Part shown: piece after piece, positions 50,229-57,964 of the stretch
Layout of the letters: the number at the start of each line of letters is the position of its first letter
Numbering within the stretch: the stretch's first letter is position 1
NCBI GenBank assembly: GCA_046330415.1
Contig: JAXLSW010000015.1
Coordinates: forward strand, 1-64,000
From: RHKX01 sp046330415
GTDB taxonomy: Bacteria > Actinomycetota > Thermoleophilia > Solirubrobacterales > 70-9
DNA length: 64,000 nucleotides
Reading direction: 5' to 3'
Notes under the pieces: generated by a model
Told to the model about the DNA's origin: nothing
What the model saw: only the letters and a program-made list of their open reading frames with translations
Databases searched by the model: none
Translations under genes and position numbers: made by a program

Positions 50229-51344
50229 ATGCGTATGCGTGCCGCCGTGCTCGAGGAGTTCGGCCAGCCCCTGGAGGTCCAGGAGGTCGAGCTCGCCGAC
50301 CCCAAGCCCGGCGAGGTCCTCGTCCGGATCGTCAACTGCGGCGTCTGCCACACCGACATGTACACGGCCTCGGGGGCCGATCCGTCCGGCTACGCGCCCG
50401 CGGTCCTCGGGCACGAGGGCGCCGGGGTCGTCGAGAAGGTCGGCGACGGCGTCACCTCCGTCCAGGCCGGCGATCACGTCGTCACCCTCTTCTCCCCGCA
50501 GTGCGGCGAGTGCGTCCACTGCGTCGATCCCCGCACCAACCTCTGCATGGCCATCCGCGCCGAGCAGAACCTCGGCCATCTCCCCGACGGGACCGTTCGC
50601 CTCAGTCGTCCCGGATCCGGCGAGGACATCCGCCACTTCATGGGCACCTCGACGTTCGCCGAGTACACGGTGATGCCGGAGATCGCTCTCGCCAAAATCG
50701 ACCCCGAGGCGCCGCTCGACCGAGCCTGCCTGTTCGCCTGCGGCCTCTCCACGGGCCTCGGCGCGGCGATGAACACCGCCAAGGTCACGGAGGGCTCCAC
50801 CTGCGTCGTCTTCGGCGCCGGCATGGTCGGCCTCGGCGCTGTCGCCGGCTGCCGTCTCAGTGGTGCCGAGCGGATCATCTGCGTCGACCTCTCCGACGAT
50901 CGCCTCGCCCTCGCCGAAGGCCAGGGCGCGACGGACCTCTTCAAGGCCGACGAGAACACGGTGGAACGCCTGCTCGAGATGAGCGACGGCGGCTTCGGCT
51001 ACGACTTCACCTTCGAGGCGACCGGCCTCGTCAACGTGATGGCGCAGGCCGTCGAGACCGCGCGCATGGCCTGGGGCCTCTGCACGATCGCGGGGGTCGC
51101 CGGCAAGGGGGAGACCCTCGACGTGATCCCGCGCTGGCTGATCACCGGCCGTCGCGTCGCCGGCTCATCCTTCGGCGGCGTCAAGGGCCGCGAGGGCGTG
51201 CCGAAGCTGGTCGACCTCTACATGCAGGGCGAGATCGACGTCGACCCGTTCATCTCCCACCGGATCACCCTCGACGAGGTCAACAAGGGCTTCGATCTGA
51301 TGCACGCGCAGGACGGCATCCGCTCGGTCATAGAGTTCAACTGA
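50229..51344 (+). CDS. Zinc-dependent class III type alcohol dehydrogenase (mycothiol-type formaldehyde dehydrogenase)
   Basis: A 371-residue medium-chain dehydrogenase. Catalytic zinc ligands are in NCGVCHTD and GHEGAGVVE, the structural-zinc lobe has four cysteines in SPQCGECVHCVDPRTNLC, and the NAD site is VVFGAGMVGLGAVAG. The close neighbour is a metallo-beta-lactamase-fold hydrolase, matching the mycobacterial pair of MscR with its hydrolase. A role in oxidising S-hydroxymethyl-mycothiol or reducing S-nitrosomycothiol is therefore likely, but a general NAD-linked alcohol dehydrogenase is not excluded. ATG 50229 was chosen because of the strong ribosome-binding site. Confidence 0.85.
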   Translation: MRMRAAVLEEFGQPLEVQEVELADPKPGEVLVRIVNCGVCHTDMYTASGADPSGYAPAVLGHEGAGVVEKVGDGVTSVQAGDHVVTLFSPQCGECVHCVDPRTNLCMAIRAEQNLGHLPDGTVRLSRPGSGEDIRHFMGTSTFAEYTVMPEIALAKIDPEAPLDRACLFACGLSTGLGAAMNTAKVTEGSTCVVFGAGMVGLGAVAGCRLSGAERIICVDLSDDRLALAEGQGATDLFKADENTVERLLEMSDGGFGYDFTFEATGLVNVMAQAVETARMAWGLCTIAGVAGKGETLDVIPRWLITGRRVAGSSFGGVKGREGVPKLVDLYMQGEIDVDPFISHRITLDEVNKGFDLMHAQDGIRSVIEFN

Positions 51345-52120
51345 TGATCCTTCAGCGAGTTGAACAGGCCGAGTGGCTCTCCAACGCCTACCTCGCGGTC
51401 GACGGCATCGGCGGCACCGGAGTCCTGATCGACTCCAACGGCGTCACCGAGCCGCTGGCTGAGCGGGCGGAGCGGGAGGGGACCACGATCACCCACATCC
51501 TCCTCACCCACCACCATTGGGACCACGTCTACGGGCTCAAGGAGCTGCAGGAACGCTTCGGGGGCATTCCCGTCCTCGCGCACCCCAAGACCGCGGAGCT
51601 GCTCGACGACGGGCTGGTCACCGGGACGATCGACCACAACGACGTGATCGAGACCGGCGACCTGAGGATCGAGGCCATCCACACTCCTGGCCACTGCGCC
51701 GACCACCTCGCGCTGCGGATCAACGACGACGACCTGCTCACGGCCGACGCGCTCTTCAAGGGGACGGTGGGAGGCACCGCCAACCCGACCGCCACCGGCC
51801 TCGGCGACCTGAAGGCGTCGATCATGGACCGGATCATGGAGCTGCCCAACGACACCCGGATCCACCCCGGCCACTGCGAGCCCTCGACGATCATCGAGGA
51901 ATGGGAGAGCAACCCGTTCGTCCGCTACTGGCGCGGACTCGATGAGCCGACGTCGGAGCCGGTGACGATCGGCCCGCCCGATGCCGATCCCGACGACAGG
52001 CGCGAGGCCGAGCTGCTGCTCTGGGGCCCCGACTACGACGGCGGCAACAAGGCGCTGATCCGCTTCGCCGACGATGGGACCGAGACGATCACCGGCGGCT
52101 CTCAGGTCAAGCGCTCCTAG
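51344..52120 (+). CDS. Metallo-beta-lactamase-fold hydrolase
   Basis: A 258-residue hydrolase of the glyoxalase II type. The metal site is LLTHHHWDHVYG; further ligands are in HTPGHCADHLALR, LTADALFKGTVG and IHPGHCEPST. Its ATG overlaps the dehydrogenase stop (TGATG), so translation is coupled. With the mycothiol-type dehydrogenase it may hydrolyse S-formyl-mycothiol to complete formaldehyde oxidation. This substrate is an inference from gene pairing. A hairpin overlaps its stop. Confidence 0.87.
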   Translation: MILQRVEQAEWLSNAYLAVDGIGGTGVLIDSNGVTEPLAERAEREGTTITHILLTHHHWDHVYGLKELQERFGGIPVLAHPKTAELLDDGLVTGTIDHNDVIETGDLRIEAIHTPGHCADHLALRINDDDLLTADALFKGTVGGTANPTATGLGDLKASIMDRIMELPNDTRIHPGHCEPSTIIEEWESNPFVRYWRGLDEPTSEPVTIGPPDADPDDRREAELLLWGPDYDGGNKALIRFADDGTETITGGSQVKRS

Positions 52121-52142
52121 CGCTCCTGGCGCCCCAGGCGCT
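52119..52142 (+). terminator. Hairpin after the hydrolase gene
   Basis: AGCG-(CT)-CCTGG pairs with CCAGG-CGCT around CGCC, with one bulge of two bases. It overlaps the stop codon and ends before the -10 element of the next gene. Confidence 0.45.
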
Positions 52143-52160
52143 CCCGGAGCCCGCGGGGAA

Positions 52161-52166
52161 TAGAGT
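52161..52166 (+). promoter_or_regulatory. -10 element (TAGAGT) of the dehydratase genes, leaderless type
   Basis: TAGAGT ends 8 bases before the ATG at 52175; no Shine-Dalgarno sequence is present. Confidence 0.45.
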
Positions 52167-52174
52167 CCCGCGCC

Positions 52175-52615
52175 ATGCCAGTCAAGACCGAAGCGATCGG
52201 CAAGGAGTACCCGCCGGTCACCTACGAAGTCGGGGCCGAGAAGATCCGCGAGTACGCCGATGCCGTGGGTCAGACCGAGGCCGTCCACCGCGATCGCGAG
52301 GCCGCGCAGGCCGCCGGTTTCCGCGACGTCGTCGCACCGCCGATGTTCGCCGTCGTCTACAGCGCCCGCGCCCTCGGCCCGGGCATCCTCGACCCCGACG
52401 TCGGGATCAACTTCGCGACGATGGTCCACGGTGGCCAGGAGTTCGTCTGGGGCGAGCCGGTCTGCGCAGGCGACACGATCACCACCACGGCGCGCGTCGC
52501 CGACATCAGCGAGAAGGACGGCAAGGGCTTCTACGTCTTCGAGTCCACCTCGGTCAACCAGGACGGCGACGAGGTCGTCCGCGCGAAGTGGACGAACATC
52601 GTCCGCGGGGTCTAG
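52175..52615 (+). CDS. MaoC-like dehydratase, HadA type
   Basis: A 146-residue hot-dog-fold protein of the FAS1-type dehydratase N-terminal family. It starts with EYPPVTYEVGAEKIREYADA, continues with DVVAPPMFAVVYS and ends with GDEVVRAKWTNIVRG. Such subunits bind the acyl chain and pair with a catalytic HadB partner. That partner is the next gene, 12 bases downstream. Mycobacterial HadAB dehydrates 3-hydroxyacyl-ACP in FAS II; whether this pair serves fatty-acid synthesis or another pathway is unknown. Confidence 0.85.
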   Translation: MPVKTEAIGKEYPPVTYEVGAEKIREYADAVGQTEAVHRDREAAQAAGFRDVVAPPMFAVVYSARALGPGILDPDVGINFATMVHGGQEFVWGEPVCAGDTITTTARVADISEKDGKGFYVFESTSVNQDGDEVVRAKWTNIVRGV

Positions 52616-52627
52616 GAGGAACGCGGC

Positions 52628-53059
52628 ATGGCCGATGCAGCAGATCTCAGCCAGGGGGACTCGATCCCCGAGCTGAGGGTGACGCCCGACAAGTACCTGC
52701 CCCACCGCTACGCGGGGGCCTCCGGTGACTTCAACCCGATCCACATCGACAACGAGTTCGCGCAGATGGTCGGGCTGCCGCGCAACATCCTCCACGGCCT
52801 CTACTCGATGGCCCAGGTGGCCCGCGCGCAGACTGAGGCGGCCGGCGGCGATCCACGCTCCCTGCGCAGGCTCGAGGTCCAGTTCCGCGGCATGGGCGTA
52901 CCGGAGGAGGAGATCGTCGTCACCGGCACCGTCCGCGAGCGGGACGGCGACCACTTGCTCATCGACACCGAGGCCTATCAGGGCGACACCGGCATCGTCC
53001 GCAACGCCGAGGCGGAGATCGATCTGAGCGAACCGAGCGAGCTGGGCGAGCTGAACTGA
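52628..53059 (+). CDS. MaoC-like dehydratase, HadB type (catalytic subunit)
   Basis: A 143-residue hot-dog-fold hydratase. The hydratase-2 motif is clear: YAGASGDFNPIHIDNEFAQM, with the catalytic Asp and His, then GLPRNILHGLYSMAQVAR. It is the catalytic partner of the HadA-like protein upstream, and AGGAGG overlapping the upstream stop serves as its ribosome-binding site. The pair probably dehydrates (3R)-hydroxyacyl thioesters. It precedes a small membrane protein gene by one base. Confidence 0.88.
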   Translation: MADAADLSQGDSIPELRVTPDKYLPHRYAGASGDFNPIHIDNEFAQMVGLPRNILHGLYSMAQVARAQTEAAGGDPRSLRRLEVQFRGMGVPEEEIVVTGTVRERDGDHLLIDTEAYQGDTGIVRNAEAEIDLSEPSELGELN

Positions 53060-53060
53060 A

Positions 53061-53405
53061 GTGAAGGTCGCCGCGATCGTCGTGATCGCGCTGGCCCTGG
53101 GGGCCGCGGCGGTCCCGGTCGCCGGCGCCGCCAAGCAGATCTCCGAGGAGACGACGTGCAAGGACCTCGCCCAGGCGGGGACCGAGCCGCTGCCGGGGGA
53201 CAACTGCCTCGCCGCCTCGACGCAGCGCCGCGCCGTGATGGCGGGTCTACTCGGACTCTCGGCCGTCGCCGCCGTCGCGGCGATGATCGCCGGAGGCGTC
53301 GCGGCCGTCCGCGGTGGCCGCGCGGCCGGCGTGGCGACCATGGTTCTATTGGCTCTGCTGGCCGTCGCCCTCTTCTTCGGTGCCTACGCCGCGGCCCGCG
53401 TCTGA
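53061..53405 (+). CDS. Small membrane protein of unknown function
   Basis: A 114-residue protein. A signal-like N-terminus (MKVAAIVVIALALGAAAVPV, cleavable near AGAA) is followed by a short extracytoplasmic loop with two cysteines (TTCKDLAQ and GDNCLAAS), likely a disulfide. Two membrane helices follow (about residues 55-77 and 88-110). I do not recognise it. It starts one base after the HadB stop and ends 21 bases before hrcA. The spacing suggests it is the last gene of the HadAB operon. Confidence 0.6.
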   Translation: MKVAAIVVIALALGAAAVPVAGAAKQISEETTCKDLAQAGTEPLPGDNCLAASTQRRAVMAGLLGLSAVAAVAAMIAGGVAAVRGGRAAGVATMVLLALLAVALFFGAYAAARV

Positions 53406-53413
53406 TCCCTACC

Positions 53414-53419
53414 TAGAAT
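53414..53419 (+). promoter_or_regulatory. -10 element (TAGAAT) of hrcA, leaderless type
   Basis: TAGAAT ends 7 bases before the hrcA ATG. No CIRCE operator was found around it. Confidence 0.55.
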
Positions 53420-53426
53420 CCCCTGG

Positions 53427-54464
53427 ATGCTCACCGAGCGCCAGGAGCTGATCCTCGATCTCGCCGTCGAGGCCTACCTCAAGACCGGCCAGCCGGTCGG
53501 CTCGCGCGCGATCTCCGATCGCGACGATGTCGAGTGGGGCCCTTCGACGGTCCGCGCCGAGCTCGCGGTTCTCGAGGTCGAGGGCTACCTGACCCATCCG
53601 CACACCTCCGCCGGCCGGGTTCCCACGGACGCCGGCTACCGCCGCTACGCCGACGACCTGATCGAGTCTCGCGTCCGCCCGGCGCAGGCCGCCCCGCAGA
53701 TGCCCGGCGTGAGCGGCCTCTCCCAGGTTCGCCGCGAGGTCGACGAGGCGCTGCGGGAGACGACCGCCGCGCTCGCGCAGGCCAACGACCTGCTCGCGCT
53801 CGTCACGGCGCCCCCGGCGAGCACGGCGACGATTCACAGGATCGAGGTCCTGCGCCTGCAGCCGCGCGTGGTCGCGGTGGTCGCCATCGCCGACAACGGC
53901 GACGTCGCCAAGCGTGTCTTCACCTTCGACAGCCCAGTCGACTCCGGCCTCGTCGAATGGGCCTCCTCCTTCCTCAACGAGCGCCTCGCGGGTCTTGCGA
54001 TCGGCTCGCGCTCGATCACCGCCCGCCTCGACGATCCCGAGCTCGGCGACCACGAGCGCCGCTTCCTCGGTGAGATCGGCGCCGCCGTCGAGGAGCTCGC
54101 CGAGGCCTCGCCGCAGGAGCTCTACATGGAGGGCACCGCGCGGCTGCTGTCGGAGTCGCACGCCGCCGACATCCCGCAGCCCGACGGGGTCGTCCGCGCC
54201 CTCGAGGGTCGCGTCAGCGTCCTCAGCGTGCTGCGGTCGGCCCTTCGCGAGCGCTCGGTGTTCCTCTGCATCGGCGAGGAGAACCCGGAGCCCGCGCTGC
54301 GTTCGGTGAGCATGGTCAGCGCGTCCTACGGGCTCGGCTATCGCAACCTCGGGGCAGTCGGCGTCGTCGGGCCGCTGCGGATGGACTACGCGACCGCGAT
54401 CGACTCGGTTCGCGACGCAGCCGGCGAGCTCTCTCGCTTCTTCGCCACCGTCTACGAGGGCTGA
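53427..54464 (+). CDS. hrcA: Heat-inducible transcriptional repressor HrcA
   Basis: A 345-residue repressor of class I heat-shock genes. The N-terminal winged helix spans about residues 1-75 (ERQELILDLAVEAYLKTGQP, SRAISDRDDVEWGPSTVRAE, LEVEGYLTHPHTSAGRVPTD). A GAF-like dimer domain follows, with a C-terminal NLGAVGVVGPLRMDYATAI block. It normally binds CIRCE repeats before groE or dnaK operons; none is present in this window. It is followed by dnaJ after 4 bases, the usual gene pair. Confidence 0.95.
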   Translation: MLTERQELILDLAVEAYLKTGQPVGSRAISDRDDVEWGPSTVRAELAVLEVEGYLTHPHTSAGRVPTDAGYRRYADDLIESRVRPAQAAPQMPGVSGLSQVRREVDEALRETTAALAQANDLLALVTAPPASTATIHRIEVLRLQPRVVAVVAIADNGDVAKRVFTFDSPVDSGLVEWASSFLNERLAGLAIGSRSITARLDDPELGDHERRFLGEIGAAVEELAEASPQELYMEGTARLLSESHAADIPQPDGVVRALEGRVSVLSVLRSALRERSVFLCIGEENPEPALRSVSMVSASYGLGYRNLGAVGVVGPLRMDYATAIDSVRDAAGELSRFFATVYEG

Positions 54465-54468
54465 CCGG

Positions 54469-55623
54469 ATGCCGCAGGACTACTACGAGACCCTCGGCGT
54501 CGACCGAGGGGCCGACGAGACCGAGATCAAGAAGGCATTCCGCCGGCTCGCCCGCGAGCTCCATCCGGACGTCAACAGGGACGATCCCGACGCGGAGGAG
54601 AAGTTCAAGGCGGCCGCCGAGGCCTACGAGGTCCTCTCCGACCCCGAGCGGCGCCGCACCTACGACGCCTTCGGTCACGAGGGCCTGAGATCGGGGGGCT
54701 TCCACTCGCAGGCGGCCGGAGCCGGCGGCTTTCAGGACATCTTCGACGCCATCTTCGGCGGCGGCGCCGCCGGGTCCCCCTTCGAGGACCTTTTCGGTGG
54801 CGGTGGCGGCGGCGGTCGCGGCGGACCCGCGCCGGGCGGCGACATCGGCGTCCGGGTCGGGATCGACCTCGCCGACGTGCTCGAGGGAACGACCGAGGAG
54901 GTTGCGTTCCGCGCGGTCGTCCGCTGCGAGCATTGCCACGGCAACGGGGCCGAGCCCGGGACTCCGATCCACACCTGCGAGACGTGCGGTGGGCAGGGGC
55001 AGGTGCGCCAGGCGACGCGGACGCCCTTCGGCCAGATGGTCCGCGCGGCGCCGTGTCCGACCTGCAGGGGAGCGGGGAAGATCCCCGAGACCCCGTGCGA
55101 GGTCTGCGGGGGCGACGGGAGCGTCGCCGAGCGCAAGACGTACGACGTCGACATCCCCGCCGGGATCGAGAACGGCCAGCGGATCAGGATCAGCGGTGCC
55201 GGCCACGCGGGCGATCCCGGAGCGGCCGCGGGGGATCTCTACGTGCAGGTCGAGGTCGCCGACGACGAGCGCTTCCATCGCGAGGGCTCGGACCTGCTCA
55301 CGGTCCTCGACGTCCCGGCCACGGTTGCGATGCTCGGCGCGACGGTGCCCGTGGAGACCCTCACCGGCGAGCGTGAGGTCGAGGTCGAGGCCGGCACCCA
55401 ACACGGCGACTCGGTCCGGCTCCGGGGAGAGGGGCTTCCCAGCCTGCATTCGGGCCGCGGTTCCAAGCGCGGCGACCTTCACGTGGCGATCAAGGTCGTC
55501 ACCCCGGTCAAGCTCAGCGACGAGCAGCGCGAGCTCGTCGAGCGCCTGGACGGCACGCTCGAGGCGCGCAACGTCCCCGGCGAAGGCGGCATCTTCGAGC
55601 GCGTCCGCAGGGCTTTCCGGTAG
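54469..55623 (+). CDS. dnaJ: Chaperone DnaJ
   Basis: A 384-residue Hsp40 that delivers substrates to DnaK. The J domain (about 1-68) has the HPD loop in ARELHPDVNRDDPDAEE. A Gly/Phe-rich region (about 70-120) follows. The zinc domain carries four CxxCxGxG motifs: CEHCHGNG, CETCGGQG, CPTCRGAG and CEVCGGDG. The C-terminal substrate domain includes GDLYVQVEVADDERFHREG. The ATG lies 4 bases after hrcA. The rest of the chaperone set (dnaK, grpE) is not in this window. Confidence 0.97.
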   Translation: MPQDYYETLGVDRGADETEIKKAFRRLARELHPDVNRDDPDAEEKFKAAAEAYEVLSDPERRRTYDAFGHEGLRSGGFHSQAAGAGGFQDIFDAIFGGGAAGSPFEDLFGGGGGGGRGGPAPGGDIGVRVGIDLADVLEGTTEEVAFRAVVRCEHCHGNGAEPGTPIHTCETCGGQGQVRQATRTPFGQMVRAAPCPTCRGAGKIPETPCEVCGGDGSVAERKTYDVDIPAGIENGQRIRISGAGHAGDPGAAAGDLYVQVEVADDERFHREGSDLLTVLDVPATVAMLGATVPVETLTGEREVEVEAGTQHGDSVRLRGEGLPSLHSGRGSKRGDLHVAIKVVTPVKLSDEQRELVERLDGTLEARNVPGEGGIFERVRRAFR

Positions 55624-55666
55624 GTGGGTGAACGGGTGAGCGGTGAGCAGGTGAGCAGGTGACAGA

Positions 55667-56506
55667 GTGATCCGGCTGGCCGTCCGCTGCTCGCCGGATC
55701 AGGCCGAGCGCGTGCTCGCCGAGCTCGTGGAGCTCGTGCCCGGTGGGGTCGAGGAGGACCGCGGCGTCGGCTACGTCGAGTACGCCATCTACGGGCCGCC
55801 GGGCGAGCTCCCGGCGCTGCCTGATCTGCGGGCCGCCGCCGGCGACGGGCTCGTCGAGATCGAGACGACCGAGATCCCCGACGACTGGGCCGACCGCTGG
55901 CGCGACTTCCACGAGCCGGTGGTGGTCGGTGGCGGCAGGATCGTCGTCCGGCCCTCCTGGGAGACGGATGCGGCGGAGGTCGGCGCCGCCGAGATCGACA
56001 TCGTCGTCGACCCTGGGCAGGCGTTCGGCACCGGCGCACACGCAACGACGAAGGCCTGCCTCGAGCTGCTGCTCGAGCTCAGCGACCGCGGCGAGGCGGG
56101 CGGCGCGCTCGCTGACTGGGGAACCGGATCGGCCGTGCTCGCGATCGCCGCTGCAAGGCTCGGCTGGAGCCCGGTCACCGGCGTCGACCACGAGGCCGCC
56201 GCGGTCGAGGCGGCGCGCGAGAACGCCGCCCGCAACGGCGTGAGCGGTGACTTCGAGCGGCTGAACCTCCGCGAGGAGACGCCACCGCAGGCGCCGACGG
56301 TCGTCGCGAACATCACCGCCCCGCTGCTGCTCGAGCTCGCGGCCCGGATCGCCTCCGGGGAGGTCGAACGGCCGCGAACGATGGTTCTCAGCGGGATCCT
56401 GCGGACCGAGCTGGATCGGGTCCGCGACGGCTACCGCGTCGCCGGGCTGATCGCCCGCGACGTCGTCGAGTCGGGCGACTGGGCCGCCTTGCTGCTGCGG
56501 GGCTGA
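55667..56506 (+). CDS. prmA: Ribosomal protein L11 methyltransferase (PrmA)
   Basis: A 279-residue SAM-dependent methyltransferase that modifies L11. The N-terminal recognition domain (about 1-85) is short and acidic. The SAM motif is DWGTGSAVLAIAAARLGW near residue 150, the acidic partner is VTGVDHEAAAVEAARENA, and VVANITAPLLLELAA matches the catalytic NITA-type motif. GTG 55667 was chosen because it opens before the first strand. It is preceded by a short run of GGTGAGC repeats and belongs to the usual dnaJ-prmA order. Confidence 0.92.
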   Translation: MIRLAVRCSPDQAERVLAELVELVPGGVEEDRGVGYVEYAIYGPPGELPALPDLRAAAGDGLVEIETTEIPDDWADRWRDFHEPVVVGGGRIVVRPSWETDAAEVGAAEIDIVVDPGQAFGTGAHATTKACLELLLELSDRGEAGGALADWGTGSAVLAIAAARLGWSPVTGVDHEAAAVEAARENAARNGVSGDFERLNLREETPPQAPTVVANITAPLLLELAARIASGEVERPRTMVLSGILRTELDRVRDGYRVAGLIARDVVESGDWAALLLRG

Positions 56507-56524
56507 GCCGACCGACTCCGGCGC

Positions 56525-56530
56525 TAGGTT
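56525..56530 (+). promoter_or_regulatory. -10 element (TAGGTT) of the 56537 gene, leaderless type
   Basis: TAGGTT ends 6 bases before the ATG at 56537. Confidence 0.45.
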
Positions 56531-56536
56531 GCGCCG

Positions 56537-57034
56537 ATGATCGCTTCCGCCACGGTCCAGTTCCACAACGTCGTCCTCTTCGTCCACATCCTCTCCGTCG
56601 TGCTCGCGTTCGGTCCGACGTTCGCCTACGGCGTGTTCATCACCGCCGCGCAGCGCGAGGGCGGTGCCGCGGTCCCCGCGGTCGGGCGCGGGATCCTCAC
56701 CTGGGACAGGACGGCCGGAACGATCGGCATGACCCTGATCCTGCTCACCGGCATGTACCTGACGAGCTACGACGGCAGTCCCTGGGAGTTCAGCCAGTTC
56801 TTCGTCTCGTGGGGCTTCGTCGCGATCCTCGCCCTCTTCGGGCTCTCCCACGGCTTCTTCATCCCGCAGACCAAGCAGGCGATCGAGCTCGCCGAGCGGG
56901 ACCTGAAGGAGGGCGACGGGGCGCTCTCGGCGGAATTCGAGGAGAAGAGCGCGCTGCTTGGGAAGGTCGGCCCCGTGGCCGGGGTGATCGTGATCCTCAC
57001 CGTCTACGTGATGACGGTCAAGCCGTTCCTCTAG
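56537..57034 (+). CDS. Four-helix membrane protein, DUF2269-like
   Basis: A 165-residue protein with four hydrophobic segments. The pattern VLFVHILSVVLAFGPTF with a His in the first helix, then a TWDRTAGTIGMTLILLTGMYL helix pair, resembles DUF2269 integral membrane proteins (PF10027), in which such His residues may bind haem. Function is unknown. Between this gene and murI there is a 12-bp tandem repeat (57042-57065). It is transcribed with murI or from its own -10 element. Confidence 0.7.
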   Translation: MIASATVQFHNVVLFVHILSVVLAFGPTFAYGVFITAAQREGGAAVPAVGRGILTWDRTAGTIGMTLILLTGMYLTSYDGSPWEFSQFFVSWGFVAILALFGLSHGFFIPQTKQAIELAERDLKEGDGALSAEFEEKSALLGKVGPVAGVIVILTVYVMTVKPFL

Positions 57035-57105
57035 GTTCGTTCCCACTCCCGCTCCCACTCCCGCTGCCCCGCAGGTCCCACGGCCCTGTGGAAGCCTTGG
57101 GGGCG

Positions 57106-57927
57106 ATGCCATCCCCGGAACGCTCAGCGCTCCCAATCGCCATGTTCGACTCGGGTGTGGGCGGGCTCACCGTCCTGCACGAGTGCCTGGTCTCGCTCCC
57201 GGCCGAGGACTTCCTCTATCTGGGCGACAGCGCCAACTTCCCCTACGGCACGAAGTCGCGTGACGAGCTCCGTGGGCTGGTCGCGCGAAACACGCGCTTC
57301 CTGCTCGACCGGGGCGCCAAGCTGCTGATCGTCGCCTGCAACTCGGCCACCGCCGCGGGCGCCGACGTCGCCCGCGAGATCGCCGCCGAGCGCGGGGTGG
57401 AGGTCGTCACCGTCGTCGGTCCCGAGGCCGAGATCGCCGCGGCGATCAGCGCCGGCGGCAAGGTTGGCGTCCTCGCCACGCCCGCGACGGTCGGCGGCGG
57501 CGCCTATCACCGAGCGCTCGCCGAGCAGGGTCGAGCGCTGGAGGTGACCGAGGTCGCCGCCCCCGATCTCGCCCCGATCATCCAGAGCGGCTTCCCCTTC
57601 GACGAGGGTGTCGTGACCACGGTGCGCGGGTACTGCGAGCCGCTGCGGGAGGCGGGCGTCGACACCCTGATCCTCGGGTGCACCCACTACCCGTTGATCG
57701 CGCCGATGCTGCAGCGCATGCTGGGGCGCGACGTCCGCCTGGTCACCGCCGGTCACGCGATCGCCGCCACCGCCCAGCGCCTGCTGGAGTCGGCGGGGCT
57801 CGAATCGCGCAATGACGGTGAGGGTGACTACCGCTTCCTCTGCACAGGTGACGCCACCGCCTTCCGCGAGCTCGGCACCCGCTTCCTGCAGATGCCGCTC
57901 GGTGAGGTCGAGGAGGTTGCCCCGTAG
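57106..57927 (+). CDS. murI: Glutamate racemase
   Basis: A 273-residue enzyme that makes D-glutamate for peptidoglycan. Both active-site Cys are present, in IVACNSATAAG (about residue 83) and ILGCTHYPLI (about 193), with the N-terminal FDSGVGGLTV motif and YLGDSANFPYG. ATG 57106 was chosen over upstream in-frame GTGs because it puts the motif at residue 14, near the family norm, though 18 bases of possible lead remain. It precedes phoH by 37 bases across a short 9-bp repeat. Confidence 0.95.
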   Translation: MPSPERSALPIAMFDSGVGGLTVLHECLVSLPAEDFLYLGDSANFPYGTKSRDELRGLVARNTRFLLDRGAKLLIVACNSATAAGADVAREIAAERGVEVVTVVGPEAEIAAAISAGGKVGVLATPATVGGGAYHRALAEQGRALEVTEVAAPDLAPIIQSGFPFDEGVVTTVRGYCEPLREAGVDTLILGCTHYPLIAPMLQRMLGRDVRLVTAGHAIAATAQRLLESAGLESRNDGEGDYRFLCTGDATAFRELGTRFLQMPLGEVEEVAP

Positions 57928-57951
57928 GCCCCGAAGGCCCCGAAGGCCCCG

Positions 57952-57957
57952 TACTCT
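57952..57957 (+). promoter_or_regulatory. -10 element (TACTCT) of phoH, leaderless type
   Basis: TACTCT ends 7 bases before the phoH ATG. It lies at the end of three 9-bp GGCCCCGAA-type repeats (57927-57953). Confidence 0.45.
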
Positions 57958-57964
57958 CCGACCC

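Noticed and set aside
51218..53341. 707-codon minus-strand frame across the MBL and Had genes
   Set aside because: Antisense shadow with no domain.
53400..53440. CIRCE operator for HrcA
   Set aside because: No TTAGCACTC/GAGTGCTAA inverted repeat is present around hrcA or dnaJ.
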